The position numbers and the translations under genes were made by a program. From positions 1 through 64,000 of the forward strand of contig CAYZQE010000001.1 in NCBI GenBank assembly GCA_964480635.1: a DNA stretch of 64,000 nucleotides, given 5' to 3'. The DNA comes from CAYZQE01 sp964480635 (GTDB lineage: Bacteria; Pseudomonadota; Gammaproteobacteria; GCA-001735895). Numbering within the stretch: the first letter of the stretch is position 1; each line of letters begins with the position of its first letter. This document shows, piece by piece, positions 17,035 to 26,720 of the stretch. The notes beneath the pieces were generated by a model. The model saw only the letters and a program-made list of their open reading frames with translations. It made no database searches and was not told the origin of the DNA.

Positions 17035-19165
17035 TAATTCGTTTCACACTTTGAACATGATTGACTTGTAATAATTTATCCATAATCAAGCCTAAGCGAG
17101 ACACATTATCTACCTCTATGGTGATTCGAGTGGTCACTAATAACGTTTGTTGATTCGTATCTGAATTAATTCTTAATAGATTCAATTTTTCATTGCTTAA
17201 CACTGAACTAATGTCTTTAAACAGCCCTGTTCGGTCATAGGCAATAATTAATAAATCGGTTTGGTAGCTATCTTTAGTTTGTTCTGTCCAAGCAACATCA
17301 ATTAAACGTTGGCGCTTTTCGTCGTCTAAGGCCAACATATTAGAACATTCGTGCTTATGAATGGTCACGCCTGCCCCTTGGGTAATATATCCAATGATAC
17401 GATCACCAAACACTGGCTTACAGCAATTTGCTATTTGCGTTAATAAATTACCAACACCTTGAATCGACACGCCTTTGTCAGAGCCCACATCCTTTTTTGG
17501 TTTGCTAATTTTATTAATGGTTTTTTGTTCGTGTTCATCATGTTGTAAAAAACCAATAATTTGAGGGCTTGTAATATGGCCGCGACCAATTTCTGCATAA
17601 AAGGCTGATTCATCACTCATTTTAAAATGCTTAACTAATAACTTTAAGTCAAAATGCTGAATTGAAAATTTTGTGCATTCTTTATCTAACAAATGTTTGC
17701 CGTCTAAAACATTTTGTTCAAAGTCTTGATGATTAAACCAGTTTCTAACTTTTGAGCGTGAGCTTGTTGATTTTAAAAAACCCAAGTTTTGGTTCATCCA
17801 GTCCCTACTGGGCGCAGGTTCTTTCGTGGTGAGGATCTCGACCGTTTCAGCCATTTCTAAAGGTGTTGTTAAGGTCACGATTTTACCGTTAACCTTTGCC
17901 CCTCTGCATCTGTGCCCAATGGATGTATGAATGGCATAAGCAAAATCTAGGGCTGTCGCACCCAAAGGTAAATCAATAATTTTACCTTGAGGTGAAAACA
18001 CATACACACGGCTACTGGCCAGTTCAGTGTCTAAGCCTCCCACAATGTCGCTGGCATCTTCGGCTGAATTGTCTAATAGCTCACGTAGCACCATGAGACT
18101 TTTTTCCATGCTTTCATCAAGCTTTACGCCTTCTTTATAGCGCCAATGGGATGCTATGCCAAATTCAGATTTTTCATGCATGTCATTGGTGCGAATCTGA
18201 ATTTCTACTATTTTGCCACCTTCTCCAATCACCGCCGTATGGATAGATTGATAACCATTTCCCTTTGGGTTGGCGACATAATCATCAAATTCATCGGGTA
18301 TATGTTTCCATGCGGTATGCACAATGCCTAGTACAGCATAGCAATCTGCCACTGAATCGACCAAGATACGCACGGCTCTAACATCAAACAATTGATGAAA
18401 CTCTAGGTTTTTTCGCTGCATTTTACGCCAGATGCTAACAATGTGCTTTACTCGCCCAGACACATTGACTTTGATGCTTTGCTTTTTAATTAAATCAGCT
18501 AGTTCAGACGTAAATGATTGAATAAAAAACTCTCGATCAACACGCTTTTCTTCTAGTAGCTTGGCAATATGTTTGTAGGCTTGTGGGTCTAATGCTCTAA
18601 AGGCTAAGTCTTCTATTTCCCACTTTAAATGACCAATGCCTAAACGATTTGCCAGTGGTGCGAAGATATCCATCGATTCATTTGCAATGCACATTCGCAC
18701 ATCATAACTGCTGTGTTTTAAATGTTTTAATCGAACGACTCGATAACATAATTTGATGAGCATGACGCGTACATCATCAATAATTGCCAATAATAAACGA
18801 CGTAGTTTTTCAGCTTGCTCTGGTGTCGAGTTGAAACCTTTGTCGCAACTGGTCATGTCATTTAGCTTTAAGACTCCCTGAACTAATTTTGCTACGTTAT
18901 GACCAAAAAGCTGTTCGATGCTTGCTTGCTGTTCTTCTTCGCGAAAGTTTTGATCACTTAATAGGGTCGCCAAAATGGTATCTTTGTCATAGCTCAACTG
19001 TAAGATATAGGGCAATACTTCAACACCAGTGGGCAAAGATTTATCATCGGCCACTTTTTCTAAAGCCAAATCGAGTGCTTTATCTAAATCATTATCCCAC
19101 GAAAGATTTTTTTCTATCAGCGCTTTTAGTTCTGACTTGTTTAAATTTACGTCACTATGCTTCAT
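17027..19165 (-). CDS. relA: (p)ppGpp synthetase RelA
   Basis: Ribosome-associated stringent-response enzyme making (p)ppGpp from GTP/GDP and ATP. The hydrolase-like N-terminal domain (about 40-190) lacks the His-Asp pair, so only synthesis is expected. The synthetase domain shows RVKHIVSIWRKMQRKN, FDVRAVRI and the RelA-type EFDD followed by YVANPKGNGYQSIHT; bifunctional SpoT proteins have R-x-K-D there. TGS (about 385-450), a Cys-rich region (ANCCKPVFGD, HKHECSNM) and a C-terminal ACT domain follow. At 712 aa it is slightly shorter than E. coli RelA. Its start overlaps the ybbP stop by 4 nt. Confidence 0.95.
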   Translation of the reverse strand: MKHSDVNLNKSELKALIEKNLSWDNDLDKALDLALEKVADDKSLPTGVEVLPYILQLSYDKDTILATLLSDQNFREEEQQASIEQLFGHNVAKLVQGVLKLNDMTSCDKGFNSTPEQAEKLRRLLLAIIDDVRVMLIKLCYRVVRLKHLKHSSYDVRMCIANESMDIFAPLANRLGIGHLKWEIEDLAFRALDPQAYKHIAKLLEEKRVDREFFIQSFTSELADLIKKQSIKVNVSGRVKHIVSIWRKMQRKNLEFHQLFDVRAVRILVDSVADCYAVLGIVHTAWKHIPDEFDDYVANPKGNGYQSIHTAVIGEGGKIVEIQIRTNDMHEKSEFGIASHWRYKEGVKLDESMEKSLMVLRELLDNSAEDASDIVGGLDTELASSRVYVFSPQGKIIDLPLGATALDFAYAIHTSIGHRCRGAKVNGKIVTLTTPLEMAETVEILTTKEPAPSRDWMNQNLGFLKSTSSRSKVRNWFNHQDFEQNVLDGKHLLDKECTKFSIQHFDLKLLVKHFKMSDESAFYAEIGRGHITSPQIIGFLQHDEHEQKTINKISKPKKDVGSDKGVSIQGVGNLLTQIANCCKPVFGDRIIGYITQGAGVTIHKHECSNMLALDDEKRQRLIDVAWTEQTKDSYQTDLLIIAYDRTGLFKDISSVLSNEKLNLLRINSDTNQQTLLVTTRITIEVDNVSRLGLIMDKLLQVNHVQSVKRIND

Positions 19166-21597
19166 CGTAAAAGGTGCATTGGGCTACTGTCATAGGTTTT
19201 TCTAACCGCGTATAAGCCGGTCGCTGATAGTAGCAATATGCTACTGCCTAAACCAATCAACCAAAGCCAAGGGTTAAGGGTATAAACGATATTGAATAGA
19301 AAGTGTGACACCGCCCATCCAGCAATGGATGCTAAGCTCGAGGCAATAAAACCAATCACTGCACCCATCAATGCAAATTCTGCTATTTGAGATTTTATAA
19401 TTTGCTGGCGAGAAGCTCCAAAGCTTTTCAGTAAAGCAATTTCACTGATGCGTTGCTGTTGGCTCGCTAACACCGAAGATAACAACACGACGATACCTGC
19501 CAATAATGCAAAGATAAAAAAGAACTCTAAAGCCAATGCAGAACGATCTATTAACTGTTTGATGCGCGCCATGAGTTGGGTAATGTCTAACCAAGTGACC
19601 GATGGGAATTGCTTGTGTAATAATGCTAGTGTCTGTTTTTTATGGTCAGGCACAAACACGCTCATAATATAGGTTTGGGGTAAGTCTTGAATCTCTTCTA
19701 CATGACTTAACACATAAAAATTGGGTTTAAAATTTTCCCATACCGCCGTTCTAATGCTGGATACGGTCACGATGAACTCTTGCCCTGCAATATCAAACTG
19801 TACCGTATCATTTAACTTTATATTTAAAATTTCAGCCATTGATATTTCAATAGAGGCGCTACCTTTTGGTGGTGGCCACTGCCCTTCTACAATAGTATTT
19901 TCATCGGGTAATTGCTCTGACGCACTGATTTTAAATACCCGTGATATAAAGTGCTGCGCCCTTGGGTGAGAGGTCTCTAAATCACTTAAAGCCACTTGAT
20001 TAATATGAGTGATACGTGCGCTAATTAAAGGGTATAAATTTGACGCGTCCAAACCATTGGCATCGAGTAGTTTGGTTAATTTTGGAGCTTCATGTTGTTG
20101 AATATTAATCGCAAAATAATTGGGTGTGTCATCTTTTAGCATGCCTTGCCAATCAGCAAATAAATCATCTTTTACGACGCCGACTAACAGTACTGATAAT
20201 AGTGTCATCATAAAAGCAGTCATTATAAATAAGGCATTACGTTGTTTATTTAACAACCGTGAAATAACAAACCCTCTTAACCAAAACCGAGAGCCCAACA
20301 TTTTTTTTATGCTGATTAATAAAAGTTTGATCAGTAATGGTACTAATGAAACTATTAACAATATCACTATTAAACTGGCTAAACTTAGCTTCCAGTCTTG
20401 AATTAAAATAAATAATAGCAGTGCTAAAACGGCAATAACTGAAACAAACATGCCATATTGACGAGGTTCAAATTGCCATTGCATTGAACGTAAAACGTTA
20501 TTTGGGCTTGTTTTTAACAGCACGAGTATAAAAGGCACGCTAAAACCAAATAAACCAATAGCACCAAACAGCCCACCCATACCATAGGCTATTAAACCGC
20601 TGTCGGGCAGATTATTGCTAAACCATTGCCCCAATAACCATTCGATTGGAATTTGCGAGAGCCAACCAAACAACCAACCAATAGGTAAGGCAACTAACCA
20701 CACTAACCATATTTGTTTCAGGTAATAACTGAGCAAGCTTTTTTGTGGCACGCCAAAAACACGCATAACCGCCACTTTTTTTGCTTCGAGTGATGCAATA
20801 TAACGCGCTGATAAAGCGATTGCCGACATCGAAATAACGAGCGTCATAACAATACCAAAAGCAAAAAAGTCTCTCACTCTCTCTAGAGCTACACGCATTT
20901 CTGGCCGAGCATTTTGCAAGCTCTGAATTGATTCATCTGCACTCAGTAGGGGCGTTATCTCATCTATGAATTGCTTGATAAGCTCTGGTTTAGAGGCAAA
21001 TAAAGCATAATACTGGACACGGCTACCTGGTAAAATTAATTCGGTTTTATCTAAATCAGCCATATGAATCATTACGCGTGGCGCTAAATTAAATAGGCTG
21101 CCTCCACGATCTGGCTCTAAACTTAATATTTTTGTTGGCTTTATGTCTAGTTGACCCAATTCGATTGTGGGCACTGTTATTAATTCTGCTATTTGTTGGT
21201 CTATCCAAAGCTCACCTTGTTTTGGGCCATGTAAACGTTTTGTCACGTCACCAAACGCTTGCTGCTTAGTTTCTAAATGACCGCGTAAAGGGTATAACGA
21301 ATCGACCGCTTTTAACTCTACTAGCTGCAATCCATTTTCTGTAAAAATTGCTGTGCGTAAACTGGTTGTTGCTGCAACACTTATCCCTAGCTCTTTTGCA
21401 CGTTTGATAAACTGTGGATTAATCGGGGCGTTTGACAATACCAGTGCATCTGCGGCTAATAGTTCACTGGCTTGTAAGTCTAATAATCGACTTATTTTAT
21501 CGGTAAATAATTGGCTTGCAGTAATTATCGTAATGCTAATGACCGCTGCCACTAACATAAAAGAATAGCCTTTATATTGAGTCATTAAAGCGTTCAA
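19162..21597 (-). CDS. ybbP: ABC transporter permease of the YbbP type (two FtsX domains)
   Basis: 811 aa with about ten helices: one N-terminal span, a large periplasmic domain, a central group of helices (about 245-480), a second periplasmic domain and a final group (about 690-800). This is the layout of E. coli YbbP, which pairs with YbbA. FtsX-type segments are seen twice (EAKKVAVMRVFGVPQ and ISEIALLKSFGASRQQ). The frame opens at TTG 21597, overlapping the ybbA stop by 4 nt; ATG 21585 is an alternative. The substrate is unknown. Confidence 0.9.
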   Translation of the reverse strand: MNALMTQYKGYSFMLVAAVISITIITASQLFTDKISRLLDLQASELLAADALVLSNAPINPQFIKRAKELGISVAATTSLRTAIFTENGLQLVELKAVDSLYPLRGHLETKQQAFGDVTKRLHGPKQGELWIDQQIAELITVPTIELGQLDIKPTKILSLEPDRGGSLFNLAPRVMIHMADLDKTELILPGSRVQYYALFASKPELIKQFIDEITPLLSADESIQSLQNARPEMRVALERVRDFFAFGIVMTLVISMSAIALSARYIASLEAKKVAVMRVFGVPQKSLLSYYLKQIWLVWLVALPIGWLFGWLSQIPIEWLLGQWFSNNLPDSGLIAYGMGGLFGAIGLFGFSVPFILVLLKTSPNNVLRSMQWQFEPRQYGMFVSVIAVLALLLFILIQDWKLSLASLIVILLIVSLVPLLIKLLLISIKKMLGSRFWLRGFVISRLLNKQRNALFIMTAFMMTLLSVLLVGVVKDDLFADWQGMLKDDTPNYFAINIQQHEAPKLTKLLDANGLDASNLYPLISARITHINQVALSDLETSHPRAQHFISRVFKISASEQLPDENTIVEGQWPPPKGSASIEISMAEILNIKLNDTVQFDIAGQEFIVTVSSIRTAVWENFKPNFYVLSHVEEIQDLPQTYIMSVFVPDHKKQTLALLHKQFPSVTWLDITQLMARIKQLIDRSALALEFFFIFALLAGIVVLLSSVLASQQQRISEIALLKSFGASRQQIIKSQIAEFALMGAVIGFIASSLASIAGWAVSHFLFNIVYTLNPWLWLIGLGSSILLLSATGLYAVRKTYDSSPMHLLR

Positions 21598-22265
21598 ATG
21601 ATTCGTCCTGCTTCCATTTTTATAATACGGTCACCGCGCTGTGCTAGGCTTGTTTCATGAGTGACTAACACCAGTGCTGTACCTGAATTGTCTCTTAAAT
21701 TAAACATTAAGTCTGCAATCTGTTGACCATTTTTACTGTCAAGATTGCCGGTTGGTTCATCGGCAAATAATATTTTGGGCTGCACGGCAAAGGCTCTTGC
21801 AATTGACACCCGCTGTTGCTCTCCACCCGATAAATAATCAACCATGGTGTTTGCTTTATTAAATAAACCAACCTGTTCTAAAGCCTCTAACGCCTTTTCT
21901 TTTATATGCGACATTCCAAGCAGCTCTAGGGGTAATTGAATATTTTCTAATGCGGTTGCACCTTGAATTAATTGAAAGCTTTGAAAGACAAAGCCAACAT
22001 TCCCTTTACGAACTGCGGCGCGCTGCTCTTCATTTGCTTGTGTTATATCTTGACCGAGTAGTGTGACGCTACCTGTGTCTGCATGATCTAACCCAGCCAT
22101 AATACTCAACAAACTTGTTTTACCCGAACCAGAGGCTCCTGTAATAACAACCGCTTCATGAGCACTTACTTTTAGATTAATATCGTTTAAGATAGTTAAT
22201 TGACTATCCGACGTTTTAACCGTTTTATTAACTTGCGACACGCTAATGCATTCATTTTCATTCAT
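21594..22265 (-). CDS. ybbA: ABC transporter ATP-binding protein of the YbbA type
   Basis: MacB/LolD-class ATPase. Walker A is [10 protein letters not shown], the Q-loop lies in [11 protein letters not shown], the signature is [14 protein letters not shown], Walker B is [12 protein letters not shown] and the switch His lies in VTHE. I start it at the ATG at 22265 (MNENECIS), because the first beta strand aligns there and the upstream extension is non-conserved. It pairs with YbbP downstream. The start overlaps the start of divergent tesA by 20 nt. Confidence 0.93.
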   Translation of the reverse strand: MNENECISVSQVNKTVKTSDSQLTILNDINLKVSAHEAVVITGASGSGKTSLLSIMAGLDHADTGSVTLLGQDITQANEEQRAAVRKGNVGFVFQSFQLIQGATALENIQLPLELLGMSHIKEKALEALEQVGLFNKANTMVDYLSGGEQQRVSIARAFAVQPKILFADEPTGNLDSKNGQQIADLMFNLRDNSGTALVLVTHETSLAQRGDRIIKMEAGRII

Positions 22266-22869
22266 ATCAATTGCCAGTATTTTTTTATTGTGCTTTTTAA
22301 AAACCAGTTCCGCAGCGACTCTTAACGAGCAAACCATTTTAATTATGGGTGACAGTTTAAGTGCTGCCTATAACATCAAAATTCAATCCAGTTGGCCTGT
22401 TTTATTACAAAAAAGATTTAACAAGCTCAATTCTAACGTCACGCTCATCAATGCCAGTATTAGCGGTGAAACCACATTTGGGGGCAAAAACCGTATCGAA
22501 GCATTACTTAAAATGCATAACCCAAGCACTGTTATTATTCAATTAGGTGGTAATGATGGATTAAGAGGTTTAAACCTCTCTATAAGCCAACAGAATATTG
22601 TAGCCATGATAACGCATGCTAAAAATAGCCAAAGTAAAGTACTGCTGATTGGTGTTCGCTTACCGCCAAACTTAGGCCGCCGCTATAATGAAAAGTTTCA
22701 GTCTATGTATCAAACGATTGCGACCACGGAACAAGTGCACTATTTACCTAAATTTTTAGCCCATGTTGCAGAACATAAAGAGTTGATGCAACGAGATGGC
22801 ATTCACCCCGTGGCTAAGGCTCAACCCATTTTGCAAGACAAGGTATTTAAAGCGTTGCTAAAGATGTAA
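22246..22869 (+). CDS. tesA: Periplasmic GDSL lysophospholipase/thioesterase TesA
   Basis: SGNH hydrolase acting on acyl-CoA, lysophospholipid and aryl esters. It has a signal peptide (hydrophobic 4-18, cleavage near SSA-A), the nucleophile motif IMGDSLSAAY (Ser37), an oxyanion block QLGGNDGLRG and the catalytic DGIHP near the end. tesA divergent from ybbA-ybbP is the conserved enterobacterial arrangement. There is no clear ribosome site; the start is chosen because the signal peptide must be included. The 3' end overlaps the convergent HAD gene by 23 nt. Confidence 0.93.
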   Translation: MHSFSFISIASIFLLCFLKTSSAATLNEQTILIMGDSLSAAYNIKIQSSWPVLLQKRFNKLNSNVTLINASISGETTFGGKNRIEALLKMHNPSTVIIQLGGNDGLRGLNLSISQQNIVAMITHAKNSQSKVLLIGVRLPPNLGRRYNEKFQSMYQTIATTEQVHYLPKFLAHVAEHKELMQRDGIHPVAKAQPILQDKVFKALLKM

Positions 22870-23524
22870 TAATTGTTGGCGGAACACCCATTTTTTGGGG
22901 CCAAAGTTTTTTATTTCGATTCACCCAAATTCCTTGCCAACCTGCATTTTTAGCACCAACCATATCAATAGCGATATCATCGCCACAATAGAGGCACTCT
23001 GATGCCTCACATTGTGCTTGCTGTGCGATCACTTCAAACATTTTTATATCTGGTTTTGTGGTTTTTACATCGGCTGCATTAATAGAATACGAAATATAGG
23101 GCGCTGCTTCTGTTTGCATCACATCAGCATTGCCATTACTAATGGTGGCTAGGGTATAGGTTTGCGATAACCGCTTTAATGCAGGGATAACATCTGAAAA
23201 ATAGCTCACTGTATTGCGCCATTGCATAAAGACTTTAAAGCCCTGCTCTGCTACATCATGTGGTGAATAATGACATTGAAGCGCTAAATGGGATAAAAAC
23301 TGAAGCCTCATTGCTGATAAGTCGACCTGAAGTTCTGGGTGTTTTAATGCAAAATCATGACGTAAACCCATCATCGAAGTCATAGAGTATCGATTAGTAA
23401 TTAAAGGGTAGTTATCAGATAGCCATTGATAGAGAGCGCCTTCTGCTTTAATAATCGTTGGCATACAGGGCCAAAACGTATCATCTAGGTCAAAGGCTAT
23501 GAGTTTTATGGAAGATGGAATCAA
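22847..23524 (-). CDS. HAD-superfamily phosphatase (YigB-like)
   Basis: 225 aa. HAD motif I is DLDDTFW, motif II is ATISNGNADV, motif III is the Lys in TTKPDIKMF and motif IV is CGDDIAIDMVGAKNAGW. The C1-type cap lies between motifs I and II. The overall pattern resembles E. coli YigB, a phosphatase with FMN activity, but HAD substrates cannot be read from sequence. It lies 16 nt after cheB on the same strand, possibly transcribed with it. Confidence 0.87.
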   Translation of the reverse strand: MIPSSIKLIAFDLDDTFWPCMPTIIKAEGALYQWLSDNYPLITNRYSMTSMMGLRHDFALKHPELQVDLSAMRLQFLSHLALQCHYSPHDVAEQGFKVFMQWRNTVSYFSDVIPALKRLSQTYTLATISNGNADVMQTEAAPYISYSINAADVKTTKPDIKMFEVIAQQAQCEASECLYCGDDIAIDMVGAKNAGWQGIWVNRNKKLWPQKMGVPPTIITSLATL

Positions 23525-23539
23525 ATTAATTTATGTCTA

Positions 23540-24586
23540 TTATCGTTTAGACGCCAGCTCTAATATTTTTTCTGCGATGCCATGTAAAGGCATTACAAAA
23601 TCAGCATGACCTCGTTTGACGCATTCACCTGGCATTCCCCACACGACACTGGTCGCTTCATCTTGAGCAATGGTAGGTGCGCCTGCTGCTCGCATTGTAC
23701 CCATCGCTTCAGAACCATCAGCGCCCATACCAGTGAGCATAATACACATTGCATTTTTGCCCACATTTTTAGCCACCGAGTTAAACATCACTTCAACTGA
23801 AGGTTTATGTCGATTGACTGGATCAGTATCGAGTAATCGACAAATAAAACGAGCGCCATCTCTAATCACTTCTAAGTGCTTATCACCTGGTGCGACATAA
23901 GCATGCCCAGGTAAAATTTGCTGCCCATTTTCAGCATGGTGCACTGTCATTGATGAATTAGCATCTAAACGCTCTGAAAATGACTGACTAAAAGCAAGTG
24001 GAATATGCTGTGTGATAACAATGCCGGGGCAATTACTGGGTAACTGGCATAACACATCTTTTAAAGCCTCGGTACCGCCTGTCGACGCACCAATAGCAAT
24101 GACCATATCGGTCGTTTTAAAGCTGCTTGAACTAAAGGTTGATTGGGTAGCCGCCGTACTTTTGGGTACAGCAGCATTTAACCCCCTCACTTTTGCCATC
24201 GCCGCTGTTTTAACTTTTTGTTTTATCTCAGCGGCATAAGCCAGCATTTCTTCTTTTACGTTAACCTTTGGCTTAGACACATAATCAACAGCACCTAATT
24301 CAAGTGCCTCAAGCGTTACATCAGCACCCGCTTCCGTTAAGGTAGAAACCATAACCACTGGCATCGGACGAAGTCGCATCAAATTACGTAAAAAAGTGAC
24401 GCCGTCCATTTTGGGCATTTCAACATCGAGGGTTAAAACATCGGGGTTTAATTTTTTAATTTTTTCGCGTGCTACAAGCGGGTCTTGCGCCGTACCAATG
24501 ACTTCAATTTCTGGATCAGACGACAATATTTCCGTCATCAACTGACGAATTAATGCTGAATCATCGACTATTAATACCTTAACCAT
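23540..24586 (-). CDS. cheB: Chemotaxis protein-glutamate methylesterase CheB
   Basis: Removes methyl groups from (and deamidates) receptor glutamates when phosphorylated by CheA. The receiver domain has DD8-9 and phospho-acceptor Asp54 ([12 protein letters not shown]), with a switch Thr/Lys. The catalytic domain has Ser in [11 protein letters not shown], His in ITQHIP and Asp in [13 protein letters not shown]. 348 aa is normal. It is the last gene of the accessory che cluster and the only cheB in the window, although the flagellar cheA lacks a cheB neighbour. Confidence 0.97.
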   Translation of the reverse strand: MVKVLIVDDSALIRQLMTEILSSDPEIEVIGTAQDPLVAREKIKKLNPDVLTLDVEMPKMDGVTFLRNLMRLRPMPVVMVSTLTEAGADVTLEALELGAVDYVSKPKVNVKEEMLAYAAEIKQKVKTAAMAKVRGLNAAVPKSTAATQSTFSSSSFKTTDMVIAIGASTGGTEALKDVLCQLPSNCPGIVITQHIPLAFSQSFSERLDANSSMTVHHAENGQQILPGHAYVAPGDKHLEVIRDGARFICRLLDTDPVNRHKPSVEVMFNSVAKNVGKNAMCIMLTGMGADGSEAMGTMRAAGAPTIAQDEATSVVWGMPGECVKRGHADFVMPLHGIAEKILELASKR

Positions 24587-24611
24587 AAAATTCCACTTTT
24601 AAATAAATTAT

Positions 24612-25238
24612 TTACTGAAACATATCCACATCACCCGATGTATCTGATGAACTTAGTTTAGATTTATAACTCACTTCACGCTTAACAATTGTGTCGTTAT
24701 GTAAATCCTTTAATTTTTTAACTCTAACTTTTCCTGTTAGAGGGTTATATAGTACCTTTCTTGGGTTTATGCCACCCACATCTTCAGCTTTTATGTCAAA
24801 ACCTTCTAAAACGATAAATGATTTAACAAAATCAATATTACTCTGACCAATATCAGTCATCGCTTGCATAATTCGAGAACCACCAAATATTTTTATTTCT
24901 AAATTTTCCTTTTTACCACCATGTTTCAGAATATCATTAATCATATGCTCCATGGCATAGTTACCATAACGAGTTGCTAAACTATCTAGCTCAGTTTTAG
25001 AGGTCCATTTTTCTTTATTCGTCAGCGGCAGTAAAAAATGATTCATTCCCCCAATACAGTTTACTGGATCACGAATACATGCCGATACACATGATCCTAA
25101 AACAGTTGTAATGAGCTCTTTACTTTTACTCACATAATATTCACCTGGTAAAATTTTCGCAGCATAAACATCATTTCGTTTATCCCAATAACGATTTACG
25201 TGATTAAAGCCAGGCAGTATTTTAGGCAGGTCATGCAT
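24612..25238 (-). CDS. cheD: Chemoreceptor glutamine deamidase CheD
   Basis: Deamidates specific receptor Gln residues. The catalytic Cys lies in TVLGSCVSACIRDP and the His in GGMNHFLLP. The C-terminal block VGGINPRKVLYNPLTGKVRVKK is a family hallmark. It lies between cheR and cheB, as in the Pseudomonas Che2 cluster. A tail of about 30 residues after the CheD domain is rich in Ser and Lys. CheD is absent from E. coli. Confidence 0.95.
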   Translation of the reverse strand: MHDLPKILPGFNHVNRYWDKRNDVYAAKILPGEYYVSKSKELITTVLGSCVSACIRDPVNCIGGMNHFLLPLTNKEKWTSKTELDSLATRYGNYAMEHMINDILKHGGKKENLEIKIFGGSRIMQAMTDIGQSNIDFVKSFIVLEGFDIKAEDVGGINPRKVLYNPLTGKVRVKKLKDLHNDTIVKREVSYKSKLSSSDTSGDVDMFQ

Positions 25239-25294
25239 TATTTAGTTGAATATCACATCAAAAGCTAAGCCCAACTAGGCTCAACATTTTTCGA

Positions 25295-26122
25295 CTATGA
25301 TTTTTGATAGATTGTTTTGCCAAGTAAATCATATTGTTCTGAAATACCATGTAGTGATTCTGAATGCCCCATAAGCAAATAGCCATTTTTTTTCAATTGA
25401 TTATAAAAACGACCAACTAGACTCACTTTGGTTTCTTTATCAAAATAGATCACCACATTGCGACAAAAAATCACATCCATTTTTTCATTAATCGACCAAG
25501 GCTTTAATAAATTCATCTGGTTAAAGCGAACCAATGATTTAACTTTATCATTCATTTTAATAAAGCCAGCATTACTGCCCGCACCTTTTTTCATGTGCGT
25601 TTTAACACGTTTAGGGTCTAAACTATCAATCCGCTCTACATTATAAACGCCCGCCTTAGCCGTTTTTACGACATTAGAGTCAATATCAGTCGCATAAATT
25701 TTTATATCCCATTGGTCAATATCTTTAATCGAATCAACTATGGTCATGGCAATTGAATACGGCTCTTCACCGGTTGAACACGCGGCTGACCATATGCGTA
25801 TGCTTTTATCGTTGTTTTTTATTTTTTCAGCAACAAGAGTCTCCGCTAAAAAGTCAAAATGATGTTCTTCTCGATAAAAAGCCGTTAAATTGGTGGTGAC
25901 AGCATTTACCAATTCAATGCTCTCAGTTGCTAAGTTATTGGCTAAAAACTGGCGGTAAGCAGCAAAGTCTGGTAATTTTAATTTTCGTACTCGACGCGAC
26001 AGACGAGAGTAATACATGGTGTACTTGCCTTCATCCGAAATAATGCCTGTTTCTGTCTTAACAACTCCCCTTAAAAAATTAAAATCATCTTGAGTGAATT
26101 TAAATTCTTTATCTTGCTCCAT
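25295..26122 (-). CDS. cheR: Chemotaxis protein methyltransferase CheR
   Basis: SAM-dependent methylation of receptor glutamates. The N-terminal helical domain (about 8-80) carries conserved Tyr/Arg residues (MYYSRLSRRVRKL). The SAM pocket is WSAACSTGEEPYSIAM, and ATDID and FCRNVVIYFD are also present. The beta-subdomain that binds receptor tail peptides lies at about 140-185, which fits the neighbouring receptors that end in WEEF/WDEF. It is 2 nt from the CheZ-like gene upstream. Confidence 0.97.
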   Translation of the reverse strand: MEQDKEFKFTQDDFNFLRGVVKTETGIISDEGKYTMYYSRLSRRVRKLKLPDFAAYRQFLANNLATESIELVNAVTTNLTAFYREEHHFDFLAETLVAEKIKNNDKSIRIWSAACSTGEEPYSIAMTIVDSIKDIDQWDIKIYATDIDSNVVKTAKAGVYNVERIDSLDPKRVKTHMKKGAGSNAGFIKMNDKVKSLVRFNQMNLLKPWSINEKMDVIFCRNVVIYFDKETKVSLVGRFYNQLKKNGYLLMGHSESLHGISEQYDLLGKTIYQKS

Positions 26123-26124
26123 GT

Positions 26125-26688
26125 TTAAAAGAACTCGATATCGTTTTCTAAATCTTCTTTATGGGCTTCGTTGAAAGCATGAATCGCATCCCGCACATCG
26201 ACACCATCCATCACCGCTTGAAACATTTCAACTTCTTCACGCATGCTATATTTTGACTTTATTTTTTCTTGTAGCGCTTTCCATTCATAGGGGTTAAATA
26301 TTTTCGACGTGTCGCCAACTAATTCTGACAACGCTTCTACGCTAGAACTTACATGCGCTAAGCGTTGGGTTAATTTATCGTAAAATTGAAAGGCAACAAT
26401 AGCGCCTTGCATTGTTTCACTTACTTTATCAGCATTATGAGCGATTGTTTTTCGTATCACTTCAGTTTCAGGTGTTGGTGGTAAATCTTCTACTGCCATT
26501 TTAATGACATTTTCATAACCGATCATGGAGGTAAAGGCATCGGTTAAATGCAGTACTGAATCATCACTTTCCCTTAATGCTATCTCAATTTGAGCGGTTG
26601 CTAAAAACAGCATGCGAACAGTTTCTCTCACTTGGCTCCAGTCTAAATCGGGCGCTACCGCATTTGATGGCTTACTTTCACTACTCAT
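26125..26688 (-). CDS. CheZ-like all-helical chemotaxis protein (candidate CheY-P phosphatase)
   Basis: 187 aa, almost entirely predicted helix, not assigned to a named family by eye. A long central helix contains FQFYDKLTQRLAHV with Asp104 and Gln108, i.e. the D-x-x-x-Q arrangement that CheZ uses to dephosphorylate CheY (DLTGQ in the true CheZ at 51445-52191). The acidic C-terminus ends in DIEFF, similar to the aromatic endings of neighbouring chemotaxis proteins. Position between the STAS protein and cheR supports a signalling role. It may supply the phosphatase missing from Che2-type clusters; this is inference from one motif plus context. Confidence 0.65.
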   Translation of the reverse strand: MSSESKPSNAVAPDLDWSQVRETVRMLFLATAQIEIALRESDDSVLHLTDAFTSMIGYENVIKMAVEDLPPTPETEVIRKTIAHNADKVSETMQGAIVAFQFYDKLTQRLAHVSSSVEALSELVGDTSKIFNPYEWKALQEKIKSKYSMREEVEMFQAVMDGVDVRDAIHAFNEAHKEDLENDIEFF

Positions 26689-26720
26689 TTTGTATCCTCA
26701 TTATTATTTTTATATCTGGC

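Noticed and set aside
22266..22337. Longer ybbA frame starting at 22337
   Set aside because: The extra 24 residues lie opposite the tesA signal-peptide coding region and precede the first conserved strand of the ATPase.
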